Source: Paenibacillus graminis (GTDB taxonomy: Bacteria; Bacillota; Bacilli; Paenibacillales; Paenibacillaceae). From it: a stretch of 64,000 nucleotides of DNA. Position numbers and translations under genes: made by a program. The notes under the pieces were generated by a model, which worked only from the letters and a program-made list of their open reading frames with translations, was not told the DNA's origin and made no database searches. Shown here one piece after another: positions 54,491-63,494 of the stretch. The stretch spans positions 5,766,001 through 5,830,000 of the forward strand of contig NZ_CP009287.1 of the NCBI RefSeq assembly GCF_000758705.1, read 5' to 3'. Within the stretch, counting starts at the first letter, position 1. Each line of letters starts with the position of its first letter.

Positions 54491-54949
54491 TTACTCCCCT
54501 GTGTCCTCCATGGATGAAAGAGCCTTGAGCGCCGCCGCCAGCCTGTCATGGATCTCATCGTCTGCCGGATGTATCCCATGGACATAGAACAGCAGCAGTG
54601 AACCCTCGTTTAATTGATTAAAAGGAATCAGGTCTGCCGTTGCCGTCCGCTTCCCAAATTCTACCCAGCCTTCCTCCCGGTCCTCCGCCGAAGCAAATTG
54701 GTACAGAATCACCTGCTTGCCATTCAGCGCAAAAACCTGGGGAGTGCGGCCGTTTAATTTCATCTCAAACACATTTTCCGCCTTAGGCTCACCCTTTTTC
54801 AAAGTCAATTCCTGTTCCGCAAAAACCGCAATGATCTTCTCCGCAGAGTGTAACTTCACTTCTCCCGTTGCCTTTTCCCCCGCCTGACTGCAGCCCGTGA
54901 CCCACGCCCCAAAGCTCAAGCAAACGAATAATACAATCGTCCGAAGCAT
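54491..54949 (-). CDS. Lipoprotein of unknown function
   Basis: A 152-aa protein with signal peptide and lipobox VTGC near residue 20. The mature part has FEMKLNGRTPQVFALNGKQV, ILYQFASAEDREEGWVEFGK and RTATADLIPFNQLNEGSLLL, an organisation seen in small Bacillales lipoproteins of unknown role. GGGAGGGC precedes the ATG. It lies 100 nt upstream of the GH13 gene on the same strand and might be co-transcribed. Confidence 0.75.
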   Translation of the reverse strand: MLRTIVLFVCLSFGAWVTGCSQAGEKATGEVKLHSAEKIIAVFAEQELTLKKGEPKAENVFEMKLNGRTPQVFALNGKQVILYQFASAEDREEGWVEFGKRTATADLIPFNQLNEGSLLLFYVHGIHPADDEIHDRLAAALKALSSMEDTGE

Positions 54950-55070
54950 CGTAAGCCCTCCCTGGATGTGTTCTAATTTTTTACAGTTTCCATTTATCTA
55001 AACGAAGCCATGACCGGCAATGTTGCATATCGGCGTCACATACGCAACGTGGTTAGCATTTAAAACAAGG

Positions 55071-55108
55071 AAAAAGACGGGATCTCCTCTTATAGAAGAG
55101 CTCCCGTC
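55071..55108 (-). terminator. Terminator of the BclA-like gene at 55.1 kb
   Basis: On the minus strand GACGGGAGCTCTT pairs with AAGAGGAGATCCCGTC (one bulge), followed by TTTTT. Confidence 0.85.
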
Positions 55109-55134
55109 CCGGCATGCATAGCTGCTCTCTGAGA

Positions 55135-56439
55135 CTAGCTTAATTGCTTGATTACAATCGACGCATTGACGTTCGCCTGTGTCCCCCCGGCCAGCGTCTG
55201 CAGTGTGACAGCCGCAGCAGAGCTGTGGTTGCGCAGCGTCAGCACATCTCCCGATGACAAGGCCAAGATCGCCTGCCCGGTGTTTTGCTGAGTTCCTGCA
55301 CCTGAGCCGTATACGGTACCCGGGACCAAGGCTCCATTGACGAACAATGCGAACTGGTTGGGTTCCACGCCGGATACCGAGAAATTAACCTCATAAATCC
55401 CCGCATTGGTGACTGAAATCGTCGTTGTGCCGGGAGCATGAGTAATTCCCGGAGTCAGCAGACCGTTTGTATCAAAAGACACGTCCGCTTCAATCGGCAC
55501 CACCTGGGCGCCGAGGTTATACACATAACCGAAATTGGCAATTCCGCCAGCCGCTCCGGTTGCGCCCGTTGCTCCGGCAGGCCCTGCCGCTCCTGTTGCT
55601 CCAGCGGGTCCTGCTGCTCCGGCAGGTCCGGCAGGTCCGGCAGGTCCAGCCGCTCCTGTTGCTCCGGCAGGTCCTGCTGCTCCGGCGGGTCCAGCCGCTC
55701 CTGTTGCTCCGGCAGGTCCAGCCGCTCCTGTTGCTCCAGCGGGGCCCGCTGCACCCGTTGCTCCTGGTGCACCCGCTGGTCCTGCCGGACCTGTGGGTCC
55801 CGCGGGACCGCCAGCTCCGGCTGGCCCAGCCGGCCCGGCGGGTCCGGCAGGACCCACCAGTCCGCCGATTCCCGCCGGGCCTATGGCTCCGGCGGCTCCC
55901 AGCGCTCCAGCGGCTCCCAGTGCACCGGCAGCTCCCAGTGCACCCGTTGCCCCCGCTGCACCAAGCGCACCAACAGCTCCTGCGGCGCCGAGAAGCCCGG
56001 CGGCACCAATAGCACCCAAGCCGCCGGTTGCGCCACGCGCTCCTAACGCTCCAGCCACGCCTGCGGCGCCCAACGCTCCGGCGGCACCTACAGCCCCCAG
56101 AGCTCCAGCAGCACCCGTTGCACCTAAAGCTCCTGCTGCTCCGGCAGCACCCAAAGCTCCTGCTGCCCCGGCGGCTCCGGCGGCCCCCAGCGCTTCCACA
56201 GCACCGGCTGCACCAAGTGCTCCAGCAGCTCCCGCCGCACCCAATGCACCAAGTGGAATATTCACACGGACAATCTGCCTTTTGACGATGATTTCCTTGC
56301 AGCAGCACTTCTTGCCATCTTCATGTTTCCGTTTTACAGGCTTCCTTTTAGGCCGTTTCTTAGGCAACTTTGGCAAAGGACATTCAAGCAGCTCCTTTTC
56401 AGGATTGGGGCATTTTTTCTTATGCTCAAGACGTCTCAT
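55135..56439 (-). CDS. BclA-like collagen spore-surface protein, intact
   Basis: A 434-aa protein from ATG 56439 (MRRLEHKKKCPNPEKELLEC), chosen for GGAGGTG at 8 nt. Residues 1-60 are Lys/Cys-rich (KKCCCKEI), unlike the other collagen genes here. Residues 62-295 are Gly-X-Y triplets, first mainly GAA, GAL, GAV and then GPA, GAT. Residues 300-434 are a BclA/TNF-like trimer domain (NFGYVYNLGAQVVPIEADVS, ISVTNAGIYEVNFSVSGVEP, VTLQTLAGGTQANVNASIVI). No export signal; spore-surface location is inferred from the family. It is the intact paralog against which the 14766 lesion can be read. Confidence 0.85.
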   Translation of the reverse strand: MRRLEHKKKCPNPEKELLECPLPKLPKKRPKRKPVKRKHEDGKKCCCKEIIVKRQIVRVNIPLGALGAAGAAGALGAAGAVEALGAAGAAGAAGALGAAGAAGALGATGAAGALGAVGAAGALGAAGVAGALGARGATGGLGAIGAAGLLGAAGAVGALGAAGATGALGAAGALGAAGALGAAGAIGPAGIGGLVGPAGPAGPAGPAGAGGPAGPTGPAGPAGAPGATGAAGPAGATGAAGPAGATGAAGPAGAAGPAGATGAAGPAGPAGPAGAAGPAGATGAAGPAGATGATGAAGGIANFGYVYNLGAQVVPIEADVSFDTNGLLTPGITHAPGTTTISVTNAGIYEVNFSVSGVEPNQFALFVNGALVPGTVYGSGAGTQQNTGQAILALSSGDVLTLRNHSSAAAVTLQTLAGGTQANVNASIVIKQLS

Positions 56440-56479
56440 TTTCAGCACCTCCAATAGACTTGATGTATAGTACTCCATT

Positions 56480-56840
56480 TACCTATGGGGTGCATGGACA
56501 TTCGTCTTGTAGGCTGCTACTTATTTTTTGAAAAACTGGATGTTCATACTGTCTGGACAAGCAGAAATCACCTGGGAATACAACAAACTGTTCACATGCC
56601 TGGACACATTCCCTCCACAGCGGGCATATACTATAGATTGGACAACCCGCCCAGCCCACTCAGGATTATTTGAGCATGCACCTTGGCCAGCACATTAAAT
56701 CCAATCCCTCCAGTTCTGCTGCACAGAGCATAATAGATCTTCACCGCAGGCCAAAAAGGACCGATTCTGCTGCAAATTCGCAATAGAAGGGTCCCTTGCT
56801 TTCATTATGAATTTCTCTAAATCTTCTTCAATAGGCCTTT
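56480..56840. other. Intergenic region without visible gene
   Basis: About 360 nt upstream of the collagen gene and past the HAD gene. I see no gene, RNA or repeat that I can support, only the presumed collagen gene promoter near its right-hand start. Confidence 0.5.
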
Positions 56841-57614
56841 CTACAACAGCCCCACCATTCTCAGCCCTTCATAAATCCCGTTCTCGCTGACATGCTTGGT
56901 AACATATGACGCGGCTGCCTTCACTTCTTCCTCCGCATTACCCATCGCAACCCCATGACCGACAAAGCCCAGCATCTCCAGATCATTCAGGCCGTCACCA
57001 AACGCATATACATCTTCCTTCTGCACGCCAAGGATTGTCATCATCTGCTGAATGCCTCCTGCCTTCGAGCCATTCCCCGGCAGCACATCCATACACAGCG
57101 GGTGCCAGCGGATAAAATTCAGATGCGGATAGGTTTCTGCATACAGGTCCTGCTCTTTCTGCCGGCAAAAAATGAGCGCCTGGTAGATTTCATGCTGCAG
57201 AAAATACTCCGCATCATGTGTCGGAAATGCCAGCTTCAGCGAACCGATGCTAGTCTTGATATACTCATGCTCCGCAACATTTACTTTCATCCCTGCTGCA
57301 TCAATATAGCCCACCGGATGATCATTTTTTTGGGCAAATAAGGTAAGTTCCTGCAATGAAGGAGTGTCCAGCGGGTTGCGGTAGATCACTTCTCCTTCAT
57401 AAACAACATACTGCCCGTTGAGCGACACATACGAATGAATGTCCAGCTCTTTGCGCAAATCCTCGAACATGTACGCAGCTCTGCCCGTAGCAATTGCTAC
57501 ATTGTGGCCCCGTCTTTTCAGTTCGGCAATGGCTTCCTTCGTGGAAGCTGGAATTCGTTTTTCCTCGTCATAGAGCGTACCGTCAATATCAAAAAAGATT
57601 GTTTTTAGGGTCAT
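56841..57614 (-). CDS. HAD-superfamily Cof-type phosphatase
   Basis: A 257-aa HAD hydrolase of the Cof/IIB type. Motif I FFDIDGTLYDEEKRIP near residue 7, motif II ATGR near 41, motif III Lys in the GNGSKAGGIQ region near 190, and motif IV YAFGDGLNDLEMLGFVGHGV near 210. The C2 cap is in the middle. Such enzymes dephosphorylate sugar phosphates or flavins; the substrate is unknown. GGAGAGG lies before the ATG. It follows the nif operon terminator and is separate from it. Confidence 0.92.
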   Translation of the reverse strand: MTLKTIFFDIDGTLYDEEKRIPASTKEAIAELKRRGHNVAIATGRAAYMFEDLRKELDIHSYVSLNGQYVVYEGEVIYRNPLDTPSLQELTLFAQKNDHPVGYIDAAGMKVNVAEHEYIKTSIGSLKLAFPTHDAEYFLQHEIYQALIFCRQKEQDLYAETYPHLNFIRWHPLCMDVLPGNGSKAGGIQQMMTILGVQKEDVYAFGDGLNDLEMLGFVGHGVAMGNAEEEVKAAASYVTKHVSENGIYEGLRMVGLL

Positions 57615-57734
57615 AGCCTCTCCATTCTCCTTGTTCTCTCTGCTTATTATTCCTGCTCAAGATTGTAGATGCTTGTGGTATGCGATGCAAGCTGTCTTTT
57701 TCAGAAAATGGAGAAGTGCAGCATGATAACACAG

Positions 57735-57792
57735 CAAAAAAGCAAGCAGTACCTGCCTATCCTCCTTAAAGAAAGACAGCTGCTGCTTGCTT
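57735..57792 (-). terminator. Terminator of the nif operon
   Basis: On the minus strand AGCAAGCAG pairs with CTGCTTGCT around a long loop with further weak pairing, then TTTTTTGC. It lies about 60 nt past nifV. Confidence 0.75.
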
Positions 57793-57849
57793 ATCATTAA
57801 GACTTCAAATGTTCATGGTATCTTAGTCCCGGCAAGTTAAGCTTCATTC

Positions 57850-58992
57850 TTACACAGCATTCTGAGCCCGCTGCTGTTCTTCCATCAGCCACTGCACCAG
57901 CATATATTCGGGAACCGTGCCTTTGTGGGACCCGGCATATTCGCGGACCCGCACCAGAAGGCGCCCTGCGGTATCGGGTGTGATTGCCAGGCCCCACTGG
58001 TCCAGCACATGGGCCACACCGCCGGTACCGGAATGCTTGCCCAATACAAAACGGTGGCTCCGGCCTACTTCTGAGGGATCAAAGGTCTGATAGGTAGCCC
58101 TCTCCTTCATCAGTCCATCGACATGGATTCCCGACTCATGGGTAAAAGCCAGTTGTCCCACGATCGGCTTCGCATCGCCAACGCTGCGGCCGGAAGCGGC
58201 AATCACCTTGTCTGCCAAACCTTTGAGCAGATCGAATCTTACGCTGCTCTCCCCGCCGTACAGGTGGTGCCAGGCCATCGCTACTTCCTCCATGGCTGCG
58301 TTCCCGGTGCGTTCTCCAATCCCGGCAACCGTGGTGCTGGCCCAGGCAGCGCCTGCGGCAATGCCGCTCAGCGTATTCGCACAGGCCAGGCCGAAATCGT
58401 TATGGCAGTGCACCTCCAGCTCGACATCACCGGGAACTTCACCGAGCAGCGTACTTACACGCCCGGCAATCTGCCCCGGATGATGTGCCGACACTGTATC
58501 CGCATACCGGAACCTGCGGATGCCTTCCCTGTGCAGCGAATTCACCAGCTGGACCAGAAAACCCATGTCGGCCCTTGATGAATCCTCCATGCCCACCGAC
58601 ACCGTCATGCCCAGCGAAAGGGCATACTCCGCCGCACCCAGCAGTTTGTTCAGTCCTTCGCCCGTTGAGAGCCCCAGCTTGCCTTGCAGCTGAATCTCCG
58701 AGACAGGAATAGACACATGGCTCCAGTTGACTCCCGTTGCCCGCGCCTTGTCGATATCCCCCGGCAGCGAGCGGTTCCAGGTCATCAGCTTCATCGGGAG
58801 ATTCAATTCGGCAATCGCCGCAATATCCTCCTGCTCCTGCGTACCCATGGCAGGAATCCCTACCTCTGCTTGCTCAACTCCGCATTCCGACAGCAACTTT
58901 GCGATTTCCAGCTTTTCCGCCCTCGTGAATGATACTCCAGCCGCCTGTTCGCCATCCCGCAGTGTCGTGTCACAAAGCTTGAGACTTTTCAC
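57850..58992 (-). CDS. nifV: Homocitrate synthase
   Basis: A 380-aa DRE-TIM enzyme making homocitrate from acetyl-CoA and 2-oxoglutarate for FeMo-cofactor. Motifs: LKLCDTTLRDGEQAAGVSFT, EVHCHNDFGLACANTLSGIA and GIGERTGNAAMEEVAMAWHH. The start GTG at 58992 follows AAGGAGGT and overlaps the hesA stop by 4 nt (GTGA); a frame extending ten codons further upstream lacks an RBS. Last gene of the nif operon. Confidence 0.95.
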   Translation of the reverse strand: MKSLKLCDTTLRDGEQAAGVSFTRAEKLEIAKLLSECGVEQAEVGIPAMGTQEQEDIAAIAELNLPMKLMTWNRSLPGDIDKARATGVNWSHVSIPVSEIQLQGKLGLSTGEGLNKLLGAAEYALSLGMTVSVGMEDSSRADMGFLVQLVNSLHREGIRRFRYADTVSAHHPGQIAGRVSTLLGEVPGDVELEVHCHNDFGLACANTLSGIAAGAAWASTTVAGIGERTGNAAMEEVAMAWHHLYGGESSVRFDLLKGLADKVIAASGRSVGDAKPIVGQLAFTHESGIHVDGLMKERATYQTFDPSEVGRSHRFVLGKHSGTGGVAHVLDQWGLAITPDTAGRLLVRVREYAGSHKGTVPEYMLVQWLMEEQQRAQNAV

Positions 58993-59741
58993 GGTGTACC
59001 TCCTTCTCCGCAGCAAGCGCAATTCGGATTACGGGAAATATGGACGCTGTAACAGGCGAAGTCGAGTGAGCTGAAGCGATGCATTACGCCCGCATAAGTT
59101 GTCCCTACCCCTGTAATCCATTTTACGGCTTCCAGCGCAGCCAGACAACCCGCAATTCCGGAGGTGGCTCCCAGAACTGGAAATCCAAGCGGCTCCCACT
59201 GGGGTGTCACATCCGGGTACAGGCATTCCAGGCAGGGAGTTACACCGGGAATGACCGTCGTGAGGGAAATCTCAAAACCATACATCGCAGCTTCCACCAT
59301 AGGCGTTCCGGTATCGACACACAGGCGGTTCAGAGCATACCTCTCCGGAAAGTCATAACGGGCGTCGATCACAATATCAGCGTCCTGCACCCAGGGTCTG
59401 GCAAGAGGAGATTCAATTCTGGCATTGTAGCCCTCAATCTCCACAAGCGGGTTCAGACGCTTCAACCGGGCAATCGCTGTACTCATGCGTTCCATCCCCA
59501 GATGATCCGTATCCATTAGAATTTGCCGGTTAAGATCCGGCGGGACAACGATCCCTTCATGGACCAGAATCAGCTTGCCGACACCGGCCGCAGCCAGATA
59601 CAGCGCGGCTGTTCCTCCTAGCCCGCCAATTCCCGCAACCATCACCGTCGCTTCCTTCAACGCCCTTTGCCCCTCTTCTCCGAGCAGCTTAAGCTGCCGG
59701 GCATACCGTTCCAGCTCCAAATCTCCGGCAAGCTGCTCCAT
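58989..59741 (-). CDS. hesA: HesA/MoeB/ThiF-family protein of the nif operon
   Basis: A 250-aa E1-like adenylating protein. Nucleotide loop VAGIGGLGGTAALYLAAAGV near residue 35, DLNRQIL, and a zinc site formed by CLEC near 175 and CACC near 243. HesA is found in nif clusters of Paenibacillus and heterocystous cyanobacteria and is thought to help deliver metal or sulfur to nitrogenase cofactor assembly; its exact reaction is unproven. GGGGGGAA precedes the ATG. A 38-nt gap separates it from the DUF269 gene. Confidence 0.93.
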   Translation of the reverse strand: MEQLAGDLELERYARQLKLLGEEGQRALKEATVMVAGIGGLGGTAALYLAAAGVGKLILVHEGIVVPPDLNRQILMDTDHLGMERMSTAIARLKRLNPLVEIEGYNARIESPLARPWVQDADIVIDARYDFPERYALNRLCVDTGTPMVEAAMYGFEISLTTVIPGVTPCLECLYPDVTPQWEPLGFPVLGATSGIAGCLAALEAVKWITGVGTTYAGVMHRFSSLDFACYSVHISRNPNCACCGEGGTP

Positions 59742-59779
59742 CCCTGTTCCCCCCTGTTACCGATCCTAAATTTGCAGCT

Positions 59780-60346
59780 TTATCCTTCAAGGCTGAACAA
59801 ACCGTGGCCTGCCGTCAATTCCTTATACTTCTCCAAAAAAACCAGACCTTCCTCCACACACCCCACCCCATAACGGATGGTCTTCTCCTCCGAAGTGAAC
59901 GGGAAAGGGGCACCGGCCCGCAGGGCCTTCAGCACCAGAATAACGCGCCCGGTATACAGCAGCCCCCGCCCAAAACCCTCCACATTAATCTCAGCAGTGC
60001 TCTGCACCATGGCTCCGCTCTTCTCTTCCATGACTCCGGCGATCGCCTGGAACAAAATCGGAACCTGCTGGCGGACCTTGGGAGATACGGCGCAGTTGAA
60101 GTCCGATTGATCCTTGTCCTCAGGGGATGCCAGAAACAGCTTGGCAATCTTCTCCTGCGGAGACAGCGAGGCATGCCGTCCGAAAAAGTCAGCCGTATCG
60201 AGCAGATGGCACAAACGGCGGACAAAGGCATCCGCCGTATCGGGGTCCAGCTCCTTTACAACCTTGCGGCGGCGGGGTTTCGCCGCCGCCCCCTCCCGGG
60301 AAAGCCCAGCCTGGACTGCTATCTTCCTGTTAGCCGACGATTCCAT
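59780..60346 (-). CDS. NifX-associated DUF269 protein
   Basis: A 188-aa protein starting MESSANRKIAVQAGLSREGA at ATG 60346, which GGGGAGGA supports. Residues 45-180 match DUF269: VRRLCHLLDTADFFGRH, FQAIAGVMEEKSGAMVQSTA, EINVEGFGRGLLYTGRVILV and the closing YGVGCVEEGLVFLEKYKE. It overlaps nifX by 17 nt. The family accompanies nifX in many diazotrophs and occurs as the open frame between nifX and hesA in some Paenibacillus clusters. Likely a cofactor-trafficking helper; function unproven. Confidence 0.88.
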   Translation of the reverse strand: MESSANRKIAVQAGLSREGAAAKPRRRKVVKELDPDTADAFVRRLCHLLDTADFFGRHASLSPQEKIAKLFLASPEDKDQSDFNCAVSPKVRQQVPILFQAIAGVMEEKSGAMVQSTAEINVEGFGRGLLYTGRVILVLKALRAGAPFPFTSEEKTIRYGVGCVEEGLVFLEKYKELTAGHGLFSLEG

Positions 60347-60740
60347 TGGCTTCCTCCCCTTCCCCAGTGCTTTCCTCTTCCGAACGCAGTACCTTGGCCA
60401 GCCACATTGGCGGCTTGCCCTGGAGCATATCAACCAGACGTTTCACCTGCTCGTCAATCGGGCTGCCGAACGGAACCTTAACCGGCATAATCTTGCGGCG
60501 TGTCACCCGCGCGGCAGCCGAGGCGCCGATTTGCATGATGAAGATCAGCGTGCAATCTTCTACCGCCTCCAGGCGGCTGTCAATTTTACCGGCTTCATCC
60601 TGATTCAGAAGAGCCGGCAGCTTGCGCAGTTCTAGCAGCTCACCGCCATTTTTGGTCACATTATATACGGCGAACATTGGACTTTGCCCGAAATGGGCAT
60701 TGACCCGGCTTCCATCATCTGTGGCAAACGCTACCTTCAC
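60330..60740 (-). CDS. nifX: NifX, FeMo-cofactor carrier
   Basis: A 136-aa protein of the NifX/NafY/NifB-C-terminal family. MKVAFATDDGSRVNAHFGQS at the start with the conserved His-containing HFG loop, then FAVYNVTKNGGELLELRKLP and the closing PFGSPIDEQVKRLVDMLQGK. It is thought to carry NifB-co or VK-cluster between NifB and NifEN. GTG start at 60740 lies inside the nifN end (26-nt overlap). Confidence 0.92.
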   Translation of the reverse strand: MKVAFATDDGSRVNAHFGQSPMFAVYNVTKNGGELLELRKLPALLNQDEAGKIDSRLEAVEDCTLIFIMQIGASAAARVTRRKIMPVKVPFGSPIDEQVKRLVDMLQGKPPMWLAKVLRSEEESTGEGEEANGIVG

Positions 60741-62043
60741 GGTGACCAGCCTCCCTCTGCATTAACAAATTCCCTGCTTTGTTACTCCACTCCATGGCGC
60801 CTCTGTATCCAACGGAGACAGACATATAAGCGCCCAGCTCATTCCATACCGGGAACCCGGCCGGCATAAATGCAGCATCAATCCGCTGCGCCCCGGCGAT
60901 GCCGTGCGAATTGCTGATCCATAAATCAGCCCCTTTGCCCAGCACTTCGGCATCATCCAGATCCCCTACCCACACCCCGCACTCCATTCCTGCAATCAGC
61001 GGTGTTTCATAGGAGGCAATCAGCGCCTTCTGCTCCACCCCCAGCTCTTCAAGCCAGCCGGAGACCGAGAAGAGATGATCCGGCTCCAGTGCAGCGAGAG
61101 CAGACATCCCCGCAAACTGGAAGTGCGCGTCAAGCATGCTGTCGAGCAGATTCTCGCGCTGCCAGCAATAACGCATCGGCACCGGTTCTCCGCTGATCTG
61201 ATGCAGAAAATGCAGCAGATCGTCAGAAGCCTTCAGCCCCATCGCGCGCGTAAATACCTTATAGGGGGTCCCCAGCGCATTATGAAGCCTTCTTGCCGGA
61301 CGCTCCATGCTGCCGCCGATGGCGATCGTAAGCCCGGACTGCAGGCTCTGCAGCATGGAATCCAGCGGCACACCGCCACGGGTCAGCGGGGAGAACCCGG
61401 TCAGCAAATGTCCCGACAAGGAGGTCGAGATATCCGGCAGCGCAATCACCTCGAACCCGAAGGAAGAAATCATCTCCTTCAGCTCCATCACATCCGCAGG
61501 TGTCAAAAAAGATCCGGGCAGCAGCGTAATCTGCCGGGTATTCACACTTCTCGAACCCCGGTGGCCCACCTGCTGGATCATTTCATCGATCATCGATTCC
61601 ACCGTTGCGCTGAAGCCCGATTCCAGCGAGCCCCGGAAATCCGGGAGCACCACGGAAAAGGCAAGCCCCCCGCGCAACTTCCGCTCCCGCTTATAGGACT
61701 TGAGCATGCTCTGGTAATCCACTCCGGCGACATCGGTCAATTCCGTTCCGATGATTCCTATGATATCGGGGCGGTGCTTGCTGAGCACCAGATTCATAGC
61801 CTCCTCCAGATTGCGGTTGGCATCGAAGATCACGTCCATCTCCTGGAGGGCGGAGGTCTGTACGGCAATGGGCTCGCGGAAGTGCCGGGTCAGGAGCGCC
61901 TTGGGAAAAGCGGAGCAGCCCTGCGAGCCGTGCATCAGGGGCATGGCGCGGTAGCAGCCCTGCAGTGCCAGCACGGCGCCGAGTGACTGGCCGATCTTGA
62001 TCGGATTGACTGCAGCCGGTTTTTTTCTTCTGTTAACGGTCAT
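60715..62043 (-). CDS. nifN: Nitrogenase FeMo-cofactor scaffold subunit NifN
   Basis: A 442-aa scaffold subunit starting at ATG 62043 (MTVNRRKKPAAVNPIKIGQS), behind AAGGAGGT and overlapping the nifE stop. Family signature MPLMHGSQGCSAFPKALLTR HFREPIAVQTS (split here), GIIGTELTDVAGVDYQSML and the late region WISNSHGIAGAQRIDAAFMP. With NifE it forms a tetramer on which the FeMo-cofactor precursor is completed. Typical length for the family. Confidence 0.95.
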   Translation of the reverse strand: MTVNRRKKPAAVNPIKIGQSLGAVLALQGCYRAMPLMHGSQGCSAFPKALLTRHFREPIAVQTSALQEMDVIFDANRNLEEAMNLVLSKHRPDIIGIIGTELTDVAGVDYQSMLKSYKRERKLRGGLAFSVVLPDFRGSLESGFSATVESMIDEMIQQVGHRGSRSVNTRQITLLPGSFLTPADVMELKEMISSFGFEVIALPDISTSLSGHLLTGFSPLTRGGVPLDSMLQSLQSGLTIAIGGSMERPARRLHNALGTPYKVFTRAMGLKASDDLLHFLHQISGEPVPMRYCWQRENLLDSMLDAHFQFAGMSALAALEPDHLFSVSGWLEELGVEQKALIASYETPLIAGMECGVWVGDLDDAEVLGKGADLWISNSHGIAGAQRIDAAFMPAGFPVWNELGAYMSVSVGYRGAMEWSNKAGNLLMQREAGHREGSVCHR

Positions 62044-63400
62044 AGGGAGGGACCTCCTTATCCCAGGGGGCCGGGCTGGCAGCCAGCTTCCAGATCGGAT
62101 TGGCCAGCGAATAGGTGAGTTCCTTGGCCAGCCGCAGAAGCCCTTCATAGCCCGCGTACGCCTTATGCCGCTCCTGGTTGATATCAATGAACGGAATCTG
62201 TTCCTTCATCGCAACATACATATTGCGGCCGCCCGCAATCATCATATCCGCTTTGCGTTCCCGCACCGTCTTGAGGATGCGGCTGGCACCGCCCTCGGGA
62301 ATATATTCGGTATCGTCACCTACACGGTCAGCGATCCGCCGGACATCATCCTCTGTGCTTTTGTTCGTTCCGACGCCCACCACCTGAACGCCCAGCTCCT
62401 TCAGAGCGGAAATGACCGACCAGCTTTTGACGCCGCCGGTATAGAGCACCGCTTTCTTTCCTTTCAGGATTTTGCGGTAAGGCCGCAAATCCTGGCTGAG
62501 CCGGGCTTCTTCACGCTCGGTTAGGCGGTCTACCCGGCGCTCCATATCACGGTCATTCATCAGATAGGCCATTTGCCGCAGCGAATAAGTCGTCTCCTTG
62601 GCCCCATAGAAAGAGCCTTCGAAATAAGGGATACCATATCTGGACTCCATTTCTCTGGCGAGTCCAAGCAAGGCCCGGCTGCAGACAACCATGTTCACCT
62701 TGGCGCGGTGCGCCCAGGTGATCTCCTTGTAGCGGGCATCTCCTGTTATCCGTGAGGTTACCGGAATACCCGCACTGTTCATCAGCTTCTCGATATCCCA
62801 CATCTCGCCGGCAATATTGTATTCACCGATAAGGTTGATCCCCATAGACATATCAGGGGATGGCTCTCCAGTACCGATGACATACTGCAGCAGCGCATCG
62901 CCGGCCAGACGGTTGCCGAGATTTTTGCTCCCGACAAATCCGGGGCTGTTCACTGGGATGACCGGTATACCAAGCCGGTCTGCCGCCGCCTTGCAGACGG
63001 CATCCATGTCTTCACCGATCATGGCTGTCACACAGGTTGAATATACAAATATTGCCGGAGGCGCAAAGCGCTCGGCAATATAGTCAATACTGTCCTTCAG
63101 TTTCTTTTCTCCGCCAAAAATAATATCAGAATCGGTCAGATCCGTAGCAAAGCCGTATTGGGACAGGGAAGGCCCGCTGGACAGGGTTCCCCTGCTCTCC
63201 CAACTGTTCCCGGCACAAGCAATCGGACCATGGACAAGGTGCGCAGCGTCCATAATCGGCAGCAGTGTAATTTGGGCTCCGTCGAAGGAGCAGCCTCCAG
63301 CAGCCTCACCCGGTTTGGGCCGTGGGCAGGGCTTTACTTTCGGGGCCAGGCTCCCGCAAGCCTCGGAATCAAATTCGTCTTTTCGAACAGGGTCCATCGG
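62033..63400 (-). CDS. nifE: Nitrogenase FeMo-cofactor scaffold subunit NifE
   Basis: A 455-aa protein. The start is set at ATG 63400 (MDPVRKDEFDSEACGSLAPK) because AAGGAGATG lies upstream; a longer frame would overlap the end of nifK. Cluster-binding Cys-containing motifs: GEAAGGCSFDGAQITLLPIM, HGPIACAGNSWESRG, VYSTCVTAMIGEDMDAVCKA; also GGVKSWSVISALKELGVQVV. It partners NifN. The intergenic gap to nifK is 94 nt. Confidence 0.93.
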   Translation of the reverse strand, partial: PMDPVRKDEFDSEACGSLAPKVKPCPRPKPGEAAGGCSFDGAQITLLPIMDAAHLVHGPIACAGNSWESRGTLSSGPSLSQYGFATDLTDSDIIFGGEKKLKDSIDYIAERFAPPAIFVYSTCVTAMIGEDMDAVCKAAADRLGIPVIPVNSPGFVGSKNLGNRLAGDALLQYVIGTGEPSPDMSMGINLIGEYNIAGEMWDIEKLMNSAGIPVTSRITGDARYKEITWAHRAKVNMVVCSRALLGLAREMESRYGIPYFEGSFYGAKETTYSLRQMAYLMNDRDMERRVDRLTEREEARLSQDLRPYRKILKGKKAVLYTGGVKSWSVISALKELGVQVVGVGTNKSTEDDVRRIADRVGDDTEYIPEGGASRILKTVRERKADMMIAGGRNMYVAMKEQIPFIDINQERHKAYAGYEGLLRLAKELTYSLANPIWKLAASPAPWDKEVPPYDR

Positions 63401-63494
63401 CTCTTCATCTCCTTCGCTAAAGTTGCTTGCTTCACGCAAACCTCGCGCTGCTTCGGCGGCACACAATCCGGTCAACTGCTTGCTGCGGATATTT

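Noticed and set aside
55000..55070. Possible small RNA upstream of the collagen terminator
   Set aside because: No promoter or independent structure beyond the terminator hairpin.
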